Under the pieces are notes generated by a model. That model made no database searches and was not told the DNA's origin. It saw only the letters and a program-made list of their open reading frames with translations. Both the position numbers and the translations under genes were made by a program. A DNA stretch of 64,000 nt, taken from NCBI GenBank assembly GCA_963576735.1, contig OY755186.1:15921970-15985969 (forward strand), given 5' to 3'. Of this stretch, positions 31,926 through 43,274 are shown one piece after another (position 1 is the first letter of the stretch; each line of letters begins with the position of its first letter). This DNA comes from Bedellia somnulentella. Lineage: Eukaryota > Arthropoda > Insecta > Lepidoptera > Bedelliidae.

Positions 31926-32476
31926 CCTCATCTCTCATGTGTTTTTTATCCTGATATATATATATATATATATATGTTTCATTTCGTTCTTTATTATTTT
32001 TAGAAAGTAAAATAAATGATCTAAAAAAAATACTTGTGTTGGCTTAAGTAAGGGTTATACCAAACGCATTTATTTACAATTACTTATGTTTGTCCTTTTG
32101 CGTATTCGTAAGTAGTATTCATTCCATTAATTTTCGAGGATGGGTACCAGACTAGATATTTCATTGATCCTTAATCTGGCGAAGGAAAAATAATTTGCAC
32201 CATTTATTCTTCAGTATTAAGGTATGTTCCTCTGGTGTTATTTAGAATATTTATATTCAAGTCTAGTGATATAAAAATAGGTAGGGTCGGCTTATAATAG
32301 CACTAACAGCACTAATCCATTTTAAAGTGACTGACGTGGAAAGGTGGTCAGGGTATTGGGATTTTTTGAATGAGTTAAAGGAAAATCCTACATTAGTTTA
32401 GAAATTTCTGATTCTGATGTTCTATATCGTTATTTTATTTTGTGCATAGTAAATATAAATTTAAACCTAGGTTTGT
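31926..32476. other. Spacer with (TA)n run and family A scrap
   Basis: A (TA)n microsatellite lies at about 31956-31975, and GTAGGGTCGGCTTATAATAG (near 32281) is a short family A remnant. No gene. Confidence 0.4.
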
Positions 32477-32845
32477 CTGATAATGAATTGGTCAAAGACC
32501 AAAGCCATGATCAATGGCAGAAAACGTAGGGTCAAGGAAGATGGGCATGAGATACAGTTTGTGGATGAGTACGTTTACCTGGGCCAGATAGCTTCCTTCG
32601 AAAACAGGTAGGATAAAGAGATCGAAAGACGGATTTCTAACGCCTGGAAGAGCTTCTGGTCAATGAAGGAACTAATGTAGGGTAACCTACCGCTAACACT
32701 CAAGCGCAAGCTCATAGACATGTGTATCCTGCCTATCCTAACCTACGGGCGGCGCTCAGACCTGGTCAGCGACAGAACTTCAGAAGTCCAAACTTAGGGT
32801 TTGCCAGCGAGCAATGGAGCGCAGCATTCTCAGTTTTAGCAGACC
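32477..32845 (+). pseudogene. RTE-like LINE ORF2 fragment (family D relative)
   Basis: Translation of the frame from 32485 reads NWSKTKAMINGRK.., ..EYVYLGQIASFENR, KEIERRISNAWKSFWSMKEL and RKLIDMCILPILTYG, the region downstream of the catalytic core in RTE-type reverse transcriptases. In-frame stops and missing bases make it non-functional. It ends where the SINE C-like tail begins. Confidence 0.7.
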
Positions 32846-32940
32846 TCGGTCGGTTAGATTCCCGCCTTTGTCGAAATTTTTCTTTCCTTTATTTATTCTT
32901 TATTTATTAGTAATAATCCCCACATGAGGTTTTCATGAAC
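32846..32940 (+). repeat. SINE C copy (5'-truncated)
   Basis: GGTTAGATTCCCGCC (B-box remnant), GTCGAAATTTTTCTTTCC and AATAATCCCCACATGAGG..CATGAACAAAAA. The same body occurs inside the mariner at 61834-61983. Confidence 0.6.
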
Positions 32941-33480
32941 AAAAAGAATTAATATACGCTATAGTAAAGGCTCAATAAATAAAAAAAATATGTTAATTTA
33001 CTACCCTTATGTACCGCAACCTAACCAACGGACGGACGTTAACACTCGTTCAGCACCGCGTCCGCAGATAATTACTAGTTAGTAAAACAATAGTTAACAA
33101 AACTGGTGTTATTGTTCAAAGTCACTAACGGAACTACGATATCGTGCAACTACTGAACTAAATATCATACACTTCAAACACACGTGTAATTTTTATACGA
33201 TTAATTATGATGTTTGAAATAATTGCAGTGTTGCAATAAATGATTTTGTGAAATCTTTTGGTTACTTGGTTATTTTCCGGAGAAGAACTGTTATTAAAAT
33301 GTCGTGATGATTTGTAATAATTTATTCTATTGTGAAACAGGTTGTGTATGTCATGAATGTGTCCTACATTTCTTTAAAATATTGGACCAGTTGCAATTTA
33401 TACAGTTGTTTTTACAATACTCTGCCAAACAGTAAGAAATAATATAATTTTAAAACATTGGAACTGTTTTATTACATTAA
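32941..33480. other. Spacer, nothing recognised
   Basis: No supported gene or repeat. Confidence 0.4.
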
Positions 33481-33652
33481 TAGTGTACTCAAAAAGGCAG
33501 ATGTCCGAAGTATGAAGAATAAAAGAGCATGTATGAAAAGATCGATTGATTTGAACAAAGCTGGAGAGGTTTGCTAGGATCATACAAAGTAGCGATCAAC
33601 AGTCTCTGCCTACCCCGATGGGAACTAACGACGTAAGTATGTCTGTGTATGT
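33481..33652 (+). repeat. RTE-like LINE (family D) 3' end
   Basis: AGTGTACTCAAAAAGGCAGA..TGAAGAATAAAAGAGCATG..TCTCTGCCTACCCCGATGGG and a TATG tail; 5'-truncated. Confidence 0.8.
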
Positions 33653-33653
33653 A

Positions 33654-33793
33654 GCAGTGTAGATAGTATTAGAATAACAATAACCCATATCTCGGGGTAA
33701 TTGTCGTAATAGCCTAAAAATATTGTGGCATTTTTTATATTTTTGGGCGATATGAATGGGGACTCATCACCAACTATCCTTCATTATACAATC
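33654..33793 (+). repeat. SINE-like family A, decayed
   Basis: AGTGTAGATAGTATTAGAAT, TTTTTGGGCGATATGAATGG and ACTCATCACCAACTATCC remain. Confidence 0.5.
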
Positions 33794-33909
33794 ACAATTA
33801 TTGTATAAAAAAATAATCACTCATAATAATAATAATTTTAATTCCAACTAGAATAGGAGAGAGATATTGACTTCAGAGATATTGTATTAAAAACAAAATG
33901 AACATAACA

Positions 33910-34148
33910 TAACATACACTCACGGCTATATTTCCCTAGAAGGGGTAGCCAGAGCTAAGGAATTATAAATTCCTCAGCCACTTTTGGAAGTTGAGTGGGG
34001 AAAAGATGGTAAAAATTAAGGTTTTTGGTGATGGGTCTCCAACCGCATCGCCCAAAAATCCAATAAAAATCCCCAATACCCTTAGTCGCTTCTTACGACA
34101 CCCGTGGGTAGAAAGGGGTAGCGACATTCTAAGCCGGCACTACACGGC
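33910..34148 (-). repeat. SINE-like family A, full length
   Basis: Minus copy from ACTCACGGCTATATTTCCC to CTAAGCCGGCACTACACGGC. The 5' part (from 34021 on) is included in the duplicated segment. Confidence 0.85.
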
Positions 34149-35035
34149 AAAACAAAATGGTCTAAAATATATTCATCTAAAAGCTCGTATACCTCGCAAC
34201 CGAAAGACGTCATGTTACCCAGGAACTGTCCATATAGCCTAATATGGGATGATTGACTTTAACGACTACCGCCCTTGATAGTAGCCCGATCTGACAATTT
34301 ACATGCCATCTGAAGTACAGAGTCATTATACTTATCGGTAAATTAGCTACTACTGTCCCAACGAAAATAAAATGAAAAAAAGGCGTAAAACAAAAGGGTT
34401 CAAGAGATTTGCCAGGATCGTATTAAGTTGCGATTTACTTTCTGAGCCTGCCCCAGAGGGGTGGTTTTTTTTAGTATGTATCGTTTGTAAGTTTCACCCT
34501 CGATAAAACCAAAAAAGGAAGATGAGGTATGAGCGCGTATTGACGCGAAACTGGGCACTAAAATTGGACTATATTTTTAATGACTTTGCACTAAGTTACA
34601 AAAACTATAGCCAATATATAAATAAATCAAAATAATAATAAATTTACACCAAAAAGTTTTATGATTCTCATAGCTTCATTTCTGTCATTATGCTGTCATT
34701 TAAATCAATTGAACCCAAAAGATATTAAATTCTTTACACTCACAACAAACAAAGAGTTCAATTTAATCGGCTAACCAGATCTTTGTTTTGGCGTAACGGT
34801 AAGTTAAACAATGATGTTAACTAATGTTTAAACTCGGTTCAAAATTTAACAATTTAGTTAGTTAAACCAAGCGCGAAATTGTTTTTGAGCCGGCGGACCG
34901 TGAACTCTAACCTTTTTGGCGACTGACTTTTTAGAGCTAAATGTACTAGGGCACCTAGCCATAATGAAGTAGAATAAAAAGCTGAGCTTCTAATTAAATA
35001 CAAATATGCTGGTAAACCTCTAAGATTTCCTCACT
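34021..35035. repeat. Source copy of the ~1-kb duplicated segment
   Basis: Matches 29722-30734 with roughly 20 scattered substitutions and small indels. Here the segment is continuous with a whole family A copy and lacks the 37-bp flanking repeats, so this is the donor-like copy. Confidence 0.85.
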
Positions 35036-35377
35036 TGACTGCCCTTTCCTTTTGCAGCCTTACTTCGAAAATCCTCCTTTTTGAAACATTTTATACCTAA
35101 ACGTCATTTAAGATCATATCTAGCCGTCCTCTTCTATTAGCAACCCTACTTTATCGTGCCCAAGTTTTTGGGGTAAAAACAGCTGTTCGCTTGATTTGTA
35201 GGTTATTTGAAGCCATTGATCCCGTCTGTTATCTCGGTAGTAGGCGCTGACGTCTTCCAAATAACTCTAAATCAGTGTGGTTAACTATTTATTTACCATG
35301 CTGTCCATGATGAGAGAGAGAGAGAGATGCTGACGCATATAATGTACTTTTAAATGTCAATTATATACCTTAATCTA
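35036..35377. other. Spacer with (GA)n
   Basis: A (GA)7-type run near 35311-35326. No gene recognised. Confidence 0.4.
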
Positions 35378-35578
35378 ACCGTGTAGTTTCAGCTTGAAAT
35401 ATCACAAGCTAATTTCATCTCGCGTGTGTCGTAACAGCGTAGGAGCTTTTTAGTTGATTGTTCGGCTATTTGGCAGGTGAACATCATGCATCCTATATTT
35501 TACAATCTTTTCCCGGTTCAACTTCTCATTCTGATACTCTGGCTGAACTTCCTCGGGATTTAACCGTGAGTATGGGTA
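35378..35578 (+). repeat. SINE-like family A, old
   Basis: ACCGTGTAGTTTCAGCTTGA, GTGTCGTAACAGCGTAGGAG, ACTCTGGCTGAACTTCC, AACCGTGAGTATGGGTAGA. Confidence 0.55.
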
Positions 35579-35990
35579 GATAAGTATACCTAACCCAATT
35601 CAATTGTTCGCCAACAAAAACGTGCCGGTAAATTACGTCGCTATTTGAATCGCGACTGCATAAGTCATGCTAAGTACTTCCTTTATCATTCAGACAATGA
35701 ACTTTTCAGACGACACTGCATCCAACTCTCTTTATGCGAATAAAATATTCATTAAAAAAGTTAAATAATCCAACTTTCAGCGCGGCTACTTTTACAGATG
35801 TTGCGGGAAAAAATCCTTGTATTATCTGACGACTTTAGATTTTTAGGTGGTTTTAATGTACATACATTTCATTCTATATTAATGGGGACGCTAACAATAA
35901 ATGCATGGTCTACATCACAAGTGAGGTATTTGTAGTGTCAACATATACACTACAATTGATGTAGTGTTTAAAGAAAGAAAATGCTTTTAT
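35579..35990. other. Spacer, nothing recognised
   Basis: No supported gene or repeat. Confidence 0.4.
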
Positions 35991-36131
35991 GCTGTGTAGT
36001 GTCAACAACCTTTATTTTTACTATCTTTTCCCCACTCAAATTTCCAAAAGTGGCTGAGGATTTTCTAATTCCTTAGCTCTGGCTACCCCTTCTAGGGATT
36101 TATAGCCGTGAGTATATGTATGTATGTATGT
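35991..36131 (+). repeat. SINE-like family A with clean internal deletion
   Basis: GCTGTGTAGTGTC is joined directly to AACAACCTTTATTTTTACTA; the ~100 bp in between are missing while the rest is near consensus. Confidence 0.82.
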
Positions 36132-36507
36132 AGCTTACTCAGACTCAATAGGACATTATTTCTAGCATTTCCAAATCCCATTTAAAATCACTCAAATCTA
36201 AGCACAAATAAATATCTTTCTAAAACCTCCTCATACCGACATCCGCGCAAGATCGCGAGTAACTTAATGAAAAGTTCGTACGAAGAAATGTCTGACAGAC
36301 AAACTCAATAAACATATGGTACGGATGTATGCCGGCTGCTTTATTACATCAATGCGCTTCTAGATTGCATGTTGCAGGCTGTGTTGGAGGCTCTATTTGT
36401 TTTTTTTTCATATTTTGTTATGGTTCTAGATGGGCTCTAGTTTTTTGTCTCTGCTTGACTCCTTCATAATGTTTAAAGACTATAAAATTTACATAAAAAG
36501 AAAGCGT
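36132..36507. other. Spacer, nothing recognised
   Basis: No supported gene or repeat. Confidence 0.4.
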
Positions 36508-36556
36508 TACATAAATTCACGCTAATACATCCCATTGGGGTAGGCAGAGACTATAA
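36508..36556 (-). repeat. Family D LINE 3' scrap
   Basis: TTCACGCTAATACATCCCAT..TGGGGTAGGCAGAGAC is the end of the RTE-like LINE on the minus strand. Confidence 0.55.
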
Positions 36557-36591
36557 AATTGGTAAGGGATATAATCAAAAAGACTTATCGT

Positions 36592-36712
36592 ACCTACATA
36601 AACTCATGGCTATAATTCCGAAACAGGGGTAGCCAAAACTTCAGAATAATGAATGCGTCGGCCGCTTGTGGAAGTTGAATGAGGAAAGAATTTAAAAGTA
36701 AAGGATAGTTAA
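36592..36712 (-). repeat. SINE-like family A, 3' half
   Basis: ACTCATGGCTATAATTCCG..GTGGAAGTTGAATGAGGAAA; 5' half absent. Confidence 0.55.
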
Positions 36713-36721
36713 TAAGTGTTT

Positions 36722-36966
36722 GCCGTGTAGTGTCGGCATAGAATAACACTACCCCATTTCTTCCGGTGGGTGTACGTAAGAGGCGACTAACGGTATTGGG
36801 GCTTTTAAGGGATTTTTGGGCGATGCGTTTGGAGATCCATCACCAAAAACCTTTATTTCACCATATTTTCCCCACGCAACTTCCAAAAGTGGCTGAGGAA
36901 TTTCTGATTTCCTAGCTCTGGTTACCCCTTCAAGGGATTCATAGCAGTGAGTATATGTATGTATGT
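36722..36966 (+). repeat. SINE-like family A, full length
   Basis: GCCGTGTAGTGTCGGCATAG to TATG tail, with a short TTAATAA duplication. Confidence 0.85.
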
Positions 36967-36986
36967 ATTAATAACCAGACTTCAGA

Positions 36987-37085
36987 CACATCGCTCAACA
37001 ATCACCCTGAAAGCCCTAATACCCTTATTACCCACGTACAACGCCCACAGACTGAAATGGGTTAGTGCTATCCTAACTCAAAACA
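36987..37085 (-). repeat. SINE-like family A, 5' half
   Basis: CATCGCTCAACAATCACC..CCCTAATACCCTTATTACCC..GGGTTAGTGCTATCCTAA. With 36592-36712 it may represent one older copy split by 36722-36966. Confidence 0.5.
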
Positions 37086-37157
37086 ATACAGTATTATGCA
37101 ATATTTAAAATAAATAGAAAATTATAATAAGTATCCAATAAAATAATACGAAGAAAA

Positions 37158-37674
37158 CTTAGATAAAAACAATAAGAAGAAGATGCGGCAACCTCTGCCC
37201 GCGCGCGGTCCTACTAAACTGAGTACAATGTACTTGGTTTGCTTCAGTCGAGTTTAGTCCGCTACGATACTTCGACTCGACGAGCTGACATAATCTTTGA
37301 AATCGAAATTAAAATTTTCATACAATTCGCGCTTAAAATGCCTGGCTGTGCCTTTATTCAGTGCACAAATCATTCAAGGCGTAAAAACAAATCACAGGGA
37401 ATCACGTTTCATGCGTAAATACACCAAAAATATATTTACAAGCAAAATATTATTAATTTCGGCCATTTTATCCTTGAAATCTGACATGTTTAAGTGACAG
37501 AGACAGACTATACGAAACCTGTGAGTGAGTGACACGATACGATGTATACCTGCGTGTGTGTTCGTATCAGTTCGTATGGATGTAGTGCGGTGTGGTGATA
37601 AACCGATAAGGCCCATATTTAGTTGACAATTTTGTACGCTCACGCCGCATCTTCTTCTTTTATTTTTATCTAAG
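37158..37674 (+). mobile_element. P-like non-autonomous transposon (517 bp)
   Basis: Terminal inverted repeats of 31/32 bp begin CTTAGATAAAAA and end AGAAGAAGATGCGGC. The perfect 8-bp duplication GAAGAAAA lies at 37150-37157 and 37675-37682. An 8-bp duplication and ~31-bp TIRs are the hallmarks of P elements, whose transposases begin with a THAP domain; a THAP start occurs inside. The element is too short to encode a transposase. Confidence 0.85.
37338..37418 (+). pseudogene. THAP-domain N-terminal exon relic
   Basis: The ATG opens MPGCAFIQCTNHSRR.. and reaches GITFHA before TAA. MPGCAxxxC is the classic first half of the THAP zinc finger (C-x4-C), and ITFH corresponds to the V/I-S/T-F-H that follows it. 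The second zinc ligands (C, H) and the AVPTIF block are missing. The break falls on GCGTAAAT, so a splice donor after ITFH is possible, but no second exon lies within the element. Confidence 0.7.
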
Positions 37675-37682
37675 GAAGAAAA

Positions 37683-37988
37683 CGGCTTTAAAATGTCAGC
37701 AAAAATCTTCGAATTTATATGCTAACTAGTGTCTTATACCAAAACGACCTGAGCTTTCATCCAAACAGTATAGGATACCTGACGGCCTCTGTGGTATGAT
37801 TTTTTTGAGCTTTAGTGTAGTCGTTTATAAGTGCCAACCCACAATTAATCCTATAGAAGAGGTAATGAACCCCGCATATAAAACTAAATAAAGTAGTGTT
37901 TTACTTAACCAAATATATATTGGTAAAATATATTATTTCTAAAATTTAAAAAAGGAATTGTTTTATTTTTAAATATTATTTGTTTTTA
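37683..37988. other. Spacer, nothing recognised
   Basis: No supported gene or repeat. Confidence 0.4.
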
Positions 37989-38170
37989 GCTGTGTAATGA
38001 CGGCTTAGAATTGTACTACCTACTCGATTTGCTACCGTGGGTGCTCGCAGGAGGCGACATAGGAAATTGAGGGTTTTAAGTGATTTTTGGGTGATGTGAG
38101 TGGAGACCCATCACCAACCCCGGTGCAATCTTTTCCCCACTCAGTTTCCAAAACATGATTGCGGAGTTTT
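37989..38170 (+). repeat. SINE-like family A, 3'-truncated and old
   Basis: GCTGTGTAATGACGGCTTAG..GTGCTCGCAGGAGGCGACAT..GATGTGAGTGGAGACCC; tail absent. Confidence 0.6.
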
Positions 38171-39215
38171 CAATTATTGAGATCGGGGTTCTTATAAAGT
38201 AACATATTCCAAATATGGTGCAAATGACTAATAAAACTCAATATTTAATGGGACCACATCTGTACGTACCGCAATAGTAATAGTAATTTATTTATAAAAA
38301 GAGTTTACATTATTTGGTGTCGACTGCACCCGAACTAGGCTCATCGCCCGTATCTCAGGTGACAGTACTTACAGCTCTTGGTTTCTATGAATCTAATGGA
38401 TTGCAATTTATACACTTAAAAAAGTTTTATAATATAAAAATATTAGAACATTTACAATTATTATTAATATTAGTAGCAATAAACTAAAAAGGTTTTTCAA
38501 ATCAATCCGTAAAAGTAGTAATTAATGAACAATCTAAATTCAATCTATATTCAAACATATATATCCTTTAACATAACCTCATCTTCTTTTCTTATTCAGG
38601 AAACCAAGTTACAGGGCTTCCGTTAACCCTTTTTGGCTTCAAAACCCTAAACCAGTACACTCCTATAAATGTCATACAAAGGACTCACATCACGTGACAT
38701 TCTAATAAGAAATTTCCTGGAAAAGGAATCAAACTCGTAATATATGAAACCAAAATGTCGGTCCAGAATTATTGTGTCACAGGAGAATAGTGGCTGTCCA
38801 AATAAATATTGTACCTGTGTTTTGTATCATCCTGCCTACACCCTCGTCAATGTCAGCGATATTAAACTTATTTGTGTAACTTATTTGGTATCACAACATT
38901 TTTTATTGTTGTAATGTATTTTATTTGGTTTTTAAAGTTTTATAGCGCAGTAGTACGAGAAATAAATCGATGTCCGATTTTGCATTAAATTTTAATAATA
39001 AATCAAAATATGATCCATATATTGACACAGTAAGGCGCCTTCGGTCATACATACTAAAGACCAATTTTACAAGACGCAAGTTATTACAAATTAAGAAAAA
39101 CTGGCTGTCTTCTCATAAATGTCCCCATCGAGGGATTTGAACCGCCCTGTACAGTTTATACACCATTCACTCATACATCCAATTTCATCAATCGGAATAC
39201 CCAATTCACAGAGCA
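38171..39215. other. Spacer with one exon-like stretch
   Basis: TGCACCCGAACTAGGCTCAT near 38328 looks like the end of a minus-strand LINE. A 34-codon open stretch behind a good acceptor starts at 38600 (see findings). No gene is called. Confidence 0.4.
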
Positions 39216-39221
39216 GAGTGT

Positions 39222-39490
39222 GCGTATTGGATGGGTGATAGTAAATTGGTAAAAGAGATTTATAGAGCTAATGTGGATGTGAATGTTAGTAGAGGACGCG
39301 TCGGAGGACACATTTGGACCAAATAGCGAGTTTGCTCAAAAAGGCAGGCGTCCGAAGTATGAATAATAAAAGGACATGTATGAGAAGATTGATGGATGTA
39401 AACGAGAGATTTGTCAGGATCGTACAAAGTGGCGATCGATAATCTCTGCCTACCCCAATGGGAACTAATGGTGTGAGTATATGTGACTAG
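39222..39490 (+). repeat. RTE-like LINE (family D) 3' part
   Basis: The stretch covers TGGATGGGTGATAGTAAATT, GTAGAGGACG..GGAGG, GCTCAAAAAGGCAGGCGTCC and TCTCTGCCTACCCCAATGGG. Its translation corresponds to the ORF2 C-terminus with indels. Confidence 0.78.
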
Positions 39491-39593
39491 TATGTTTGCG
39501 TATATGAAATATTGACCTTACAAAATGGGAGTATATATATACATACTGACAAACTCACTTAGTGAGATTTACCTCAACCAGCAGGACAAGCAC

Positions 39594-39722
39594 GAGCGCT
39601 ATTTTATCGACACGGTAACGGTTAGAATGAGACGGCAGTATACGATACTAAGTAAGTGCGTAAGAGATGGCTGCTATATCCCACGCGATAACTAGTTTTA
39701 ACACCGCTCGTACTAGCCGGGC
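39594..39722 (+). repeat. Family F MITE, solitary copy
   Basis: GGACAAGCACGAGCGCTATT to CGCTCGTACTAGCCGGGCT. The termini are imperfectly inverted. Confidence 0.75.
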
Positions 39723-39866
39723 TGGTATCAAATTTGCCTGCTAAATCATCTGTTCTATTTAAATAGTAGGTACGATGAGTCCGTGAGAGACAATACTCCT
39801 ACCTACCACCTACCTACCAAGTATGATGAGAAATGTTAAAAAAACCGACTATAACTAGCGCAGTCA

Positions 39867-40108
39867 TATACATATACTCACGGTTATAAATTCATAGAAG
39901 AGAACCAGCGCTAAGGTATTAGAAATTCCTCAGCTACTTTTGGAAGTTGCGTGGGGAAAAGATGGTAAAATAAAGTTTTTTGGTGATGGGTCTCCAATCG
40001 CATCTTCCGAAAATCCCTTAAAAAGCCCCAATACCGTTAGTCGCCTCTTACGTACATTCACCGGAAGAAATGGGGTAGTGCTATTCTAAGCCGACACTAC
40101 ACATCAAT
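39867..40108 (-). repeat. SINE-like family A with TSD
   Basis: Full minus copy; ACTAGCGCAGTCA (39854-39866) and ACTAGCGTAGTCA (40109-40121) are a 13-bp target duplication with one change. Confidence 0.88.
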
Positions 40109-40121
40109 ACTAGCGTAGTCA

Positions 40122-40470
40122 ATATCTCTAAAAGACAGTGGTATCACTCGCGGTCGTGATATCACACAAAAACGTTTTATTTAACTCAAGAAAGACAAGT
40201 ATATTGAAAAGATGTCGTGAATTGAATGAAATAATGTTACAGCCCATTTCAATTGATTTTCTACTATATATCTATGTGAATAGGGCATGTATTTGATTGT
40301 CCTGGAATTGCATTCAACGAAATCTATTCAATAGGTGAATTTGAGTGGAAGGCGTAGAAATTGCTCCCTCCAATAGTGATGGGCAATCCCCATTTAATAT
40401 ATCGATAGAAATAAAAAAGACCATTTCGATATCAGAACATATTTATTATCAAGAGTATTATCGAAAAATG
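40122..40470. other. Spacer, nothing recognised
   Basis: No supported gene or repeat. Confidence 0.4.
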
Positions 40471-40674
40471 TTGACTAATTTATCATGGTTGTTAACGGTG
40501 AGGGAAAATATCGTGAGGAAACTCACATGGCTAAGTTTAAATTTATCTGCTTCCTATCGCGTGAGTACGTGGAAAACGTGGGTACTCTGTACACCAGGTG
40601 ACAATGATAAGTGATGATCAGGAGGAGCAGTGACTCTGCCAACCTCTTCGCGGATATACGGTGTGGACGTATGA
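40471..40674 (+). repeat. SINE B, 5'-truncated
   Basis: ATTTATCATGGTTGTTAACG, ATATCGTGAGGAAACTCACA, GTGGGTACTCTGTACACCAG and CTCTGCCAACCTCTTCGCGG, without the tRNA head. Confidence 0.75.
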
Positions 40675-40704
40675 GTTTGAAAAAAATATATTATTATAAA
40701 AATA

Positions 40705-40950
40705 GCTGTGTAGTGTCGGCTTAGAATAGCACTACCCCATTTCAGCCGGTGGGTGTACGTAAGAGGCGACTAACGGTATTGGGGCTTTAAAGGGATTTTT
40801 CGCGCGATGCGGTTGGAGACCCCTCACCAACAACCTTTATTCTACCATCTTTACCCCACTCAACTTCCAAAAGTGGGCGAGGAATTTCTAATTTCTCAGC
40901 TCTGGCCCCTTCTAGGGATTTATAGCCGTGAGTATATGTATGTATGTATG
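40705..40950 (+). repeat. SINE-like family A, full length
   Basis: GCTGTGTAGTGTCGGCTTAG to the TATG tail. Confidence 0.85.
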
Positions 40951-41625
40951 ACTATGTAGAATATTATGGTGATCGAGGGTAATTTTGTAATATTGTGTCC
41001 GCTTGCGATAGCAGTATGTTTGTTTTCAAGATTCTTACAAAACGTCTATTAAACCTATGAGTTCGCAATTGGTTGGCTGAACAAAATAATTATAATTTTA
41101 TCATCTTATATATTCTAAAATAAACTTATAAGAGGGACAAGGAAAGTTTTTGTTCCTAGCCTTTTTCTCATGTTTTGTGCTTTTAACGTGATGTTTGCGT
41201 TACAAATGCAAATAAACAAAATTGCCTATTTGACTAAACTGGTACATATGGCAAGAAACCATTTTTTTCCATTTGAATGTTTGTTCCGGCTAATCTTTTA
41301 AACGACTGGGTAAATTTTGACGAGAATTTCATTTATTTATTAAAATTTGTAAATAAATTAAGAAAATAAATAGAAATAAAGTCCCTTAGTCACGAGCAAC
41401 ACTCCTTAAGATCAGCATTGTCTGAAACTGCGATCACTATCTTATAGAGTTTGTAGACATTACTATCACATTACTATACTATAGGTAGGTACTACTTATA
41501 TATGTATATAACTATATTTTTCTTTAAAAAAATATTATTTTAATAGTTTAATACCCACGTATTACACTCAAATATAGAATTTATTATTGAATTGATAATG
41601 GCAGTACACACATACAGTGTGTGTT
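40951..41625. other. AT-rich spacer
   Basis: No supported gene or repeat. Confidence 0.4.
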
Positions 41626-41640
41626 ACTATTTTTTTCATA

Positions 41641-41873
41641 CATACATACATACATATACTCACGGATATATTTCCCTAGAAGGGGTAGCCAGAGCTAAGG
41701 AATTAGAAATTCCTCAGCCACTTTTGGAAGTTGAGTGGGGAAAATATGGTAAAAATAAAGGTTCTTAGTGATGGGTTTCCAACCGCATCGCCCAATAATC
41801 CAATATAAAGCCCCGATACCCTTAGTCGCTTCTTACGACACCCGTGGGAAGAAAGGGGTAGCGACATTCTAAG
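41641..41873 (-). repeat. SINE-like family A, slightly 5'-truncated, exact TSD
   Basis: Flanked by the perfect 15-bp duplication ACTATTTTTTTCATA (41626-41640, 41874-41888). It lacks the last ~20 bp of the family's 5' end. Confidence 0.92.
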
Positions 41874-42141
41874 ACTATTTTTTTCATATGCTCATATTTT
41901 TTTGTCCACAGTAAATCGAATTTATTAAACCACCGCATAGAGTACATCCCTACGTCAAAGTGCAGTGTTCGAAAGAAGACGAAATAGGTCGAATCGAAAA
42001 CATGCTTCCCTGAATTATGTGTGATTTAATTAAAATGAAATCATTTTGATTTTTGGTAGGTTTGATTTTTAACCGACTTCAAAAAAGGAGGTTCTCAGTT
42101 CGATTGTTTGTATGTATGTATGTATGTATGTATGTATAATT

Positions 42142-42720
42142 GTCCGCGATTATCTCGAGTTTGGCTTAAGCTATTTGGATGCGGTTTTCAGAACAGTATT
42201 TGTTACATTTAGGAGAAGGTTTTAGTGCCTTAACCGACCAAAAAAAGAAAGGAGGTTCTGTGTTTGAGCTGTATGTATGTCTGTTGGTCCGCGATTATCT
42301 CACGTTTGGCTTAAGCTATTTGGATGCGGTTTTCAGAAAAGTATTAGTTACATTTAGGAGAAGGTTTTAGTGCCTTAACCGACCAAAAAAAGAAAGGAGG
42401 TTCTGTGTTTGAGCTGTATGTATGTCTGTTGGTCCGCGATTATCTCGCGTTTGGCTTAAGCTATTTGGATGCGGTTTTCAGAAAAGTATTCGTTACATTT
42501 AGAAGATGGGTTAAGTGATTTAACCGACTCTAAAAGAAAGGAGGTTCTGTGTTTAACCTGCATGTATGTATGTTGGTCGGCGATTATCTTGCGTTTCGCT
42601 TAAGCTATTTGGATGCGATTTTCAGAAAACTACTTGTTACTTTCAGGACAAGGTATTAGTGATCTAACCGTCTCAAAAAAGGAGTTTCTGAGTTTCACAT
42701 ATAAGTATGTATGTAAGTTT
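42142..42720 (+). repeat. 145-bp minisatellite, four units
   Basis: CTATTTGGAT recurs at 42171, 42316, 42461 and 42605. Each unit carries TTGGTCCGCGATTATCTC, GGATGCGGTTTTCAGAA and TTACATTTAGGAGAAGG. Because 145 is not a multiple of three, the short repeated frames here are not genes. Outer units are more diverged. Confidence 0.85.
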
Positions 42721-43145
42721 GAAGGTTCTTAGTTATTATTAGACAAAGAGTTATCAGTTTATGTTATTACATTCAGGAGAAGGTTTAAGTTCTTTAACCG
42801 ACTCGAAAAAAAGAGGTTTCTTAGTTTGAAATATAAGTATGTATGTAAAGTTATCAATACTAGACAGAGATTTATCAATATATGTTAATAAAGTTTTTTT
42901 AATAGCAATAAACAGAGTTACTAAATTATTAAACAAAAATGTATATAAAAACATTAATAAATTACTCTTAATTATATTGAAGAAAAAAATACATATTGCA
43001 ACATCATGTTTTTCATCCTGATCATTTCAATCAAGTCTCTTTCGTCATGGGGATGGTTAAGGAATTTCTTGGAATCTATATCACTTAAAGCCATCATCTG
43101 TTTCGGCAGCAAGAGCAGCACGCTGACAATGTCTCTCATTCTGAA

Positions 43146-43274
43146 GGGCAAGCACGAGTTATCGACACGATAACGGTTAGAATGAGATGGCAGTATACGA
43201 TACTAAGTAAGTGCGTAAAAGATAGCTGCTTTATCTCACGCGATAACTAGTTTAAATACGGCTCGTGCTTGCCC
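43146..43274 (+). repeat. Family F MITE inside composite copy 1
   Basis: GGGCAAGCACGAG to CTCGTGCTTGCCC are near-perfect inverted ends. The insertion point is identical in composite copy 2, so the MITE landed before the composite spread. Confidence 0.8.

Noticed and set aside
31956..31976. Telomeric or satellite function for TA-rich runs
   Set aside because: Simple (TA)n microsatellites only; no TTAGG telomere repeats were seen anywhere.
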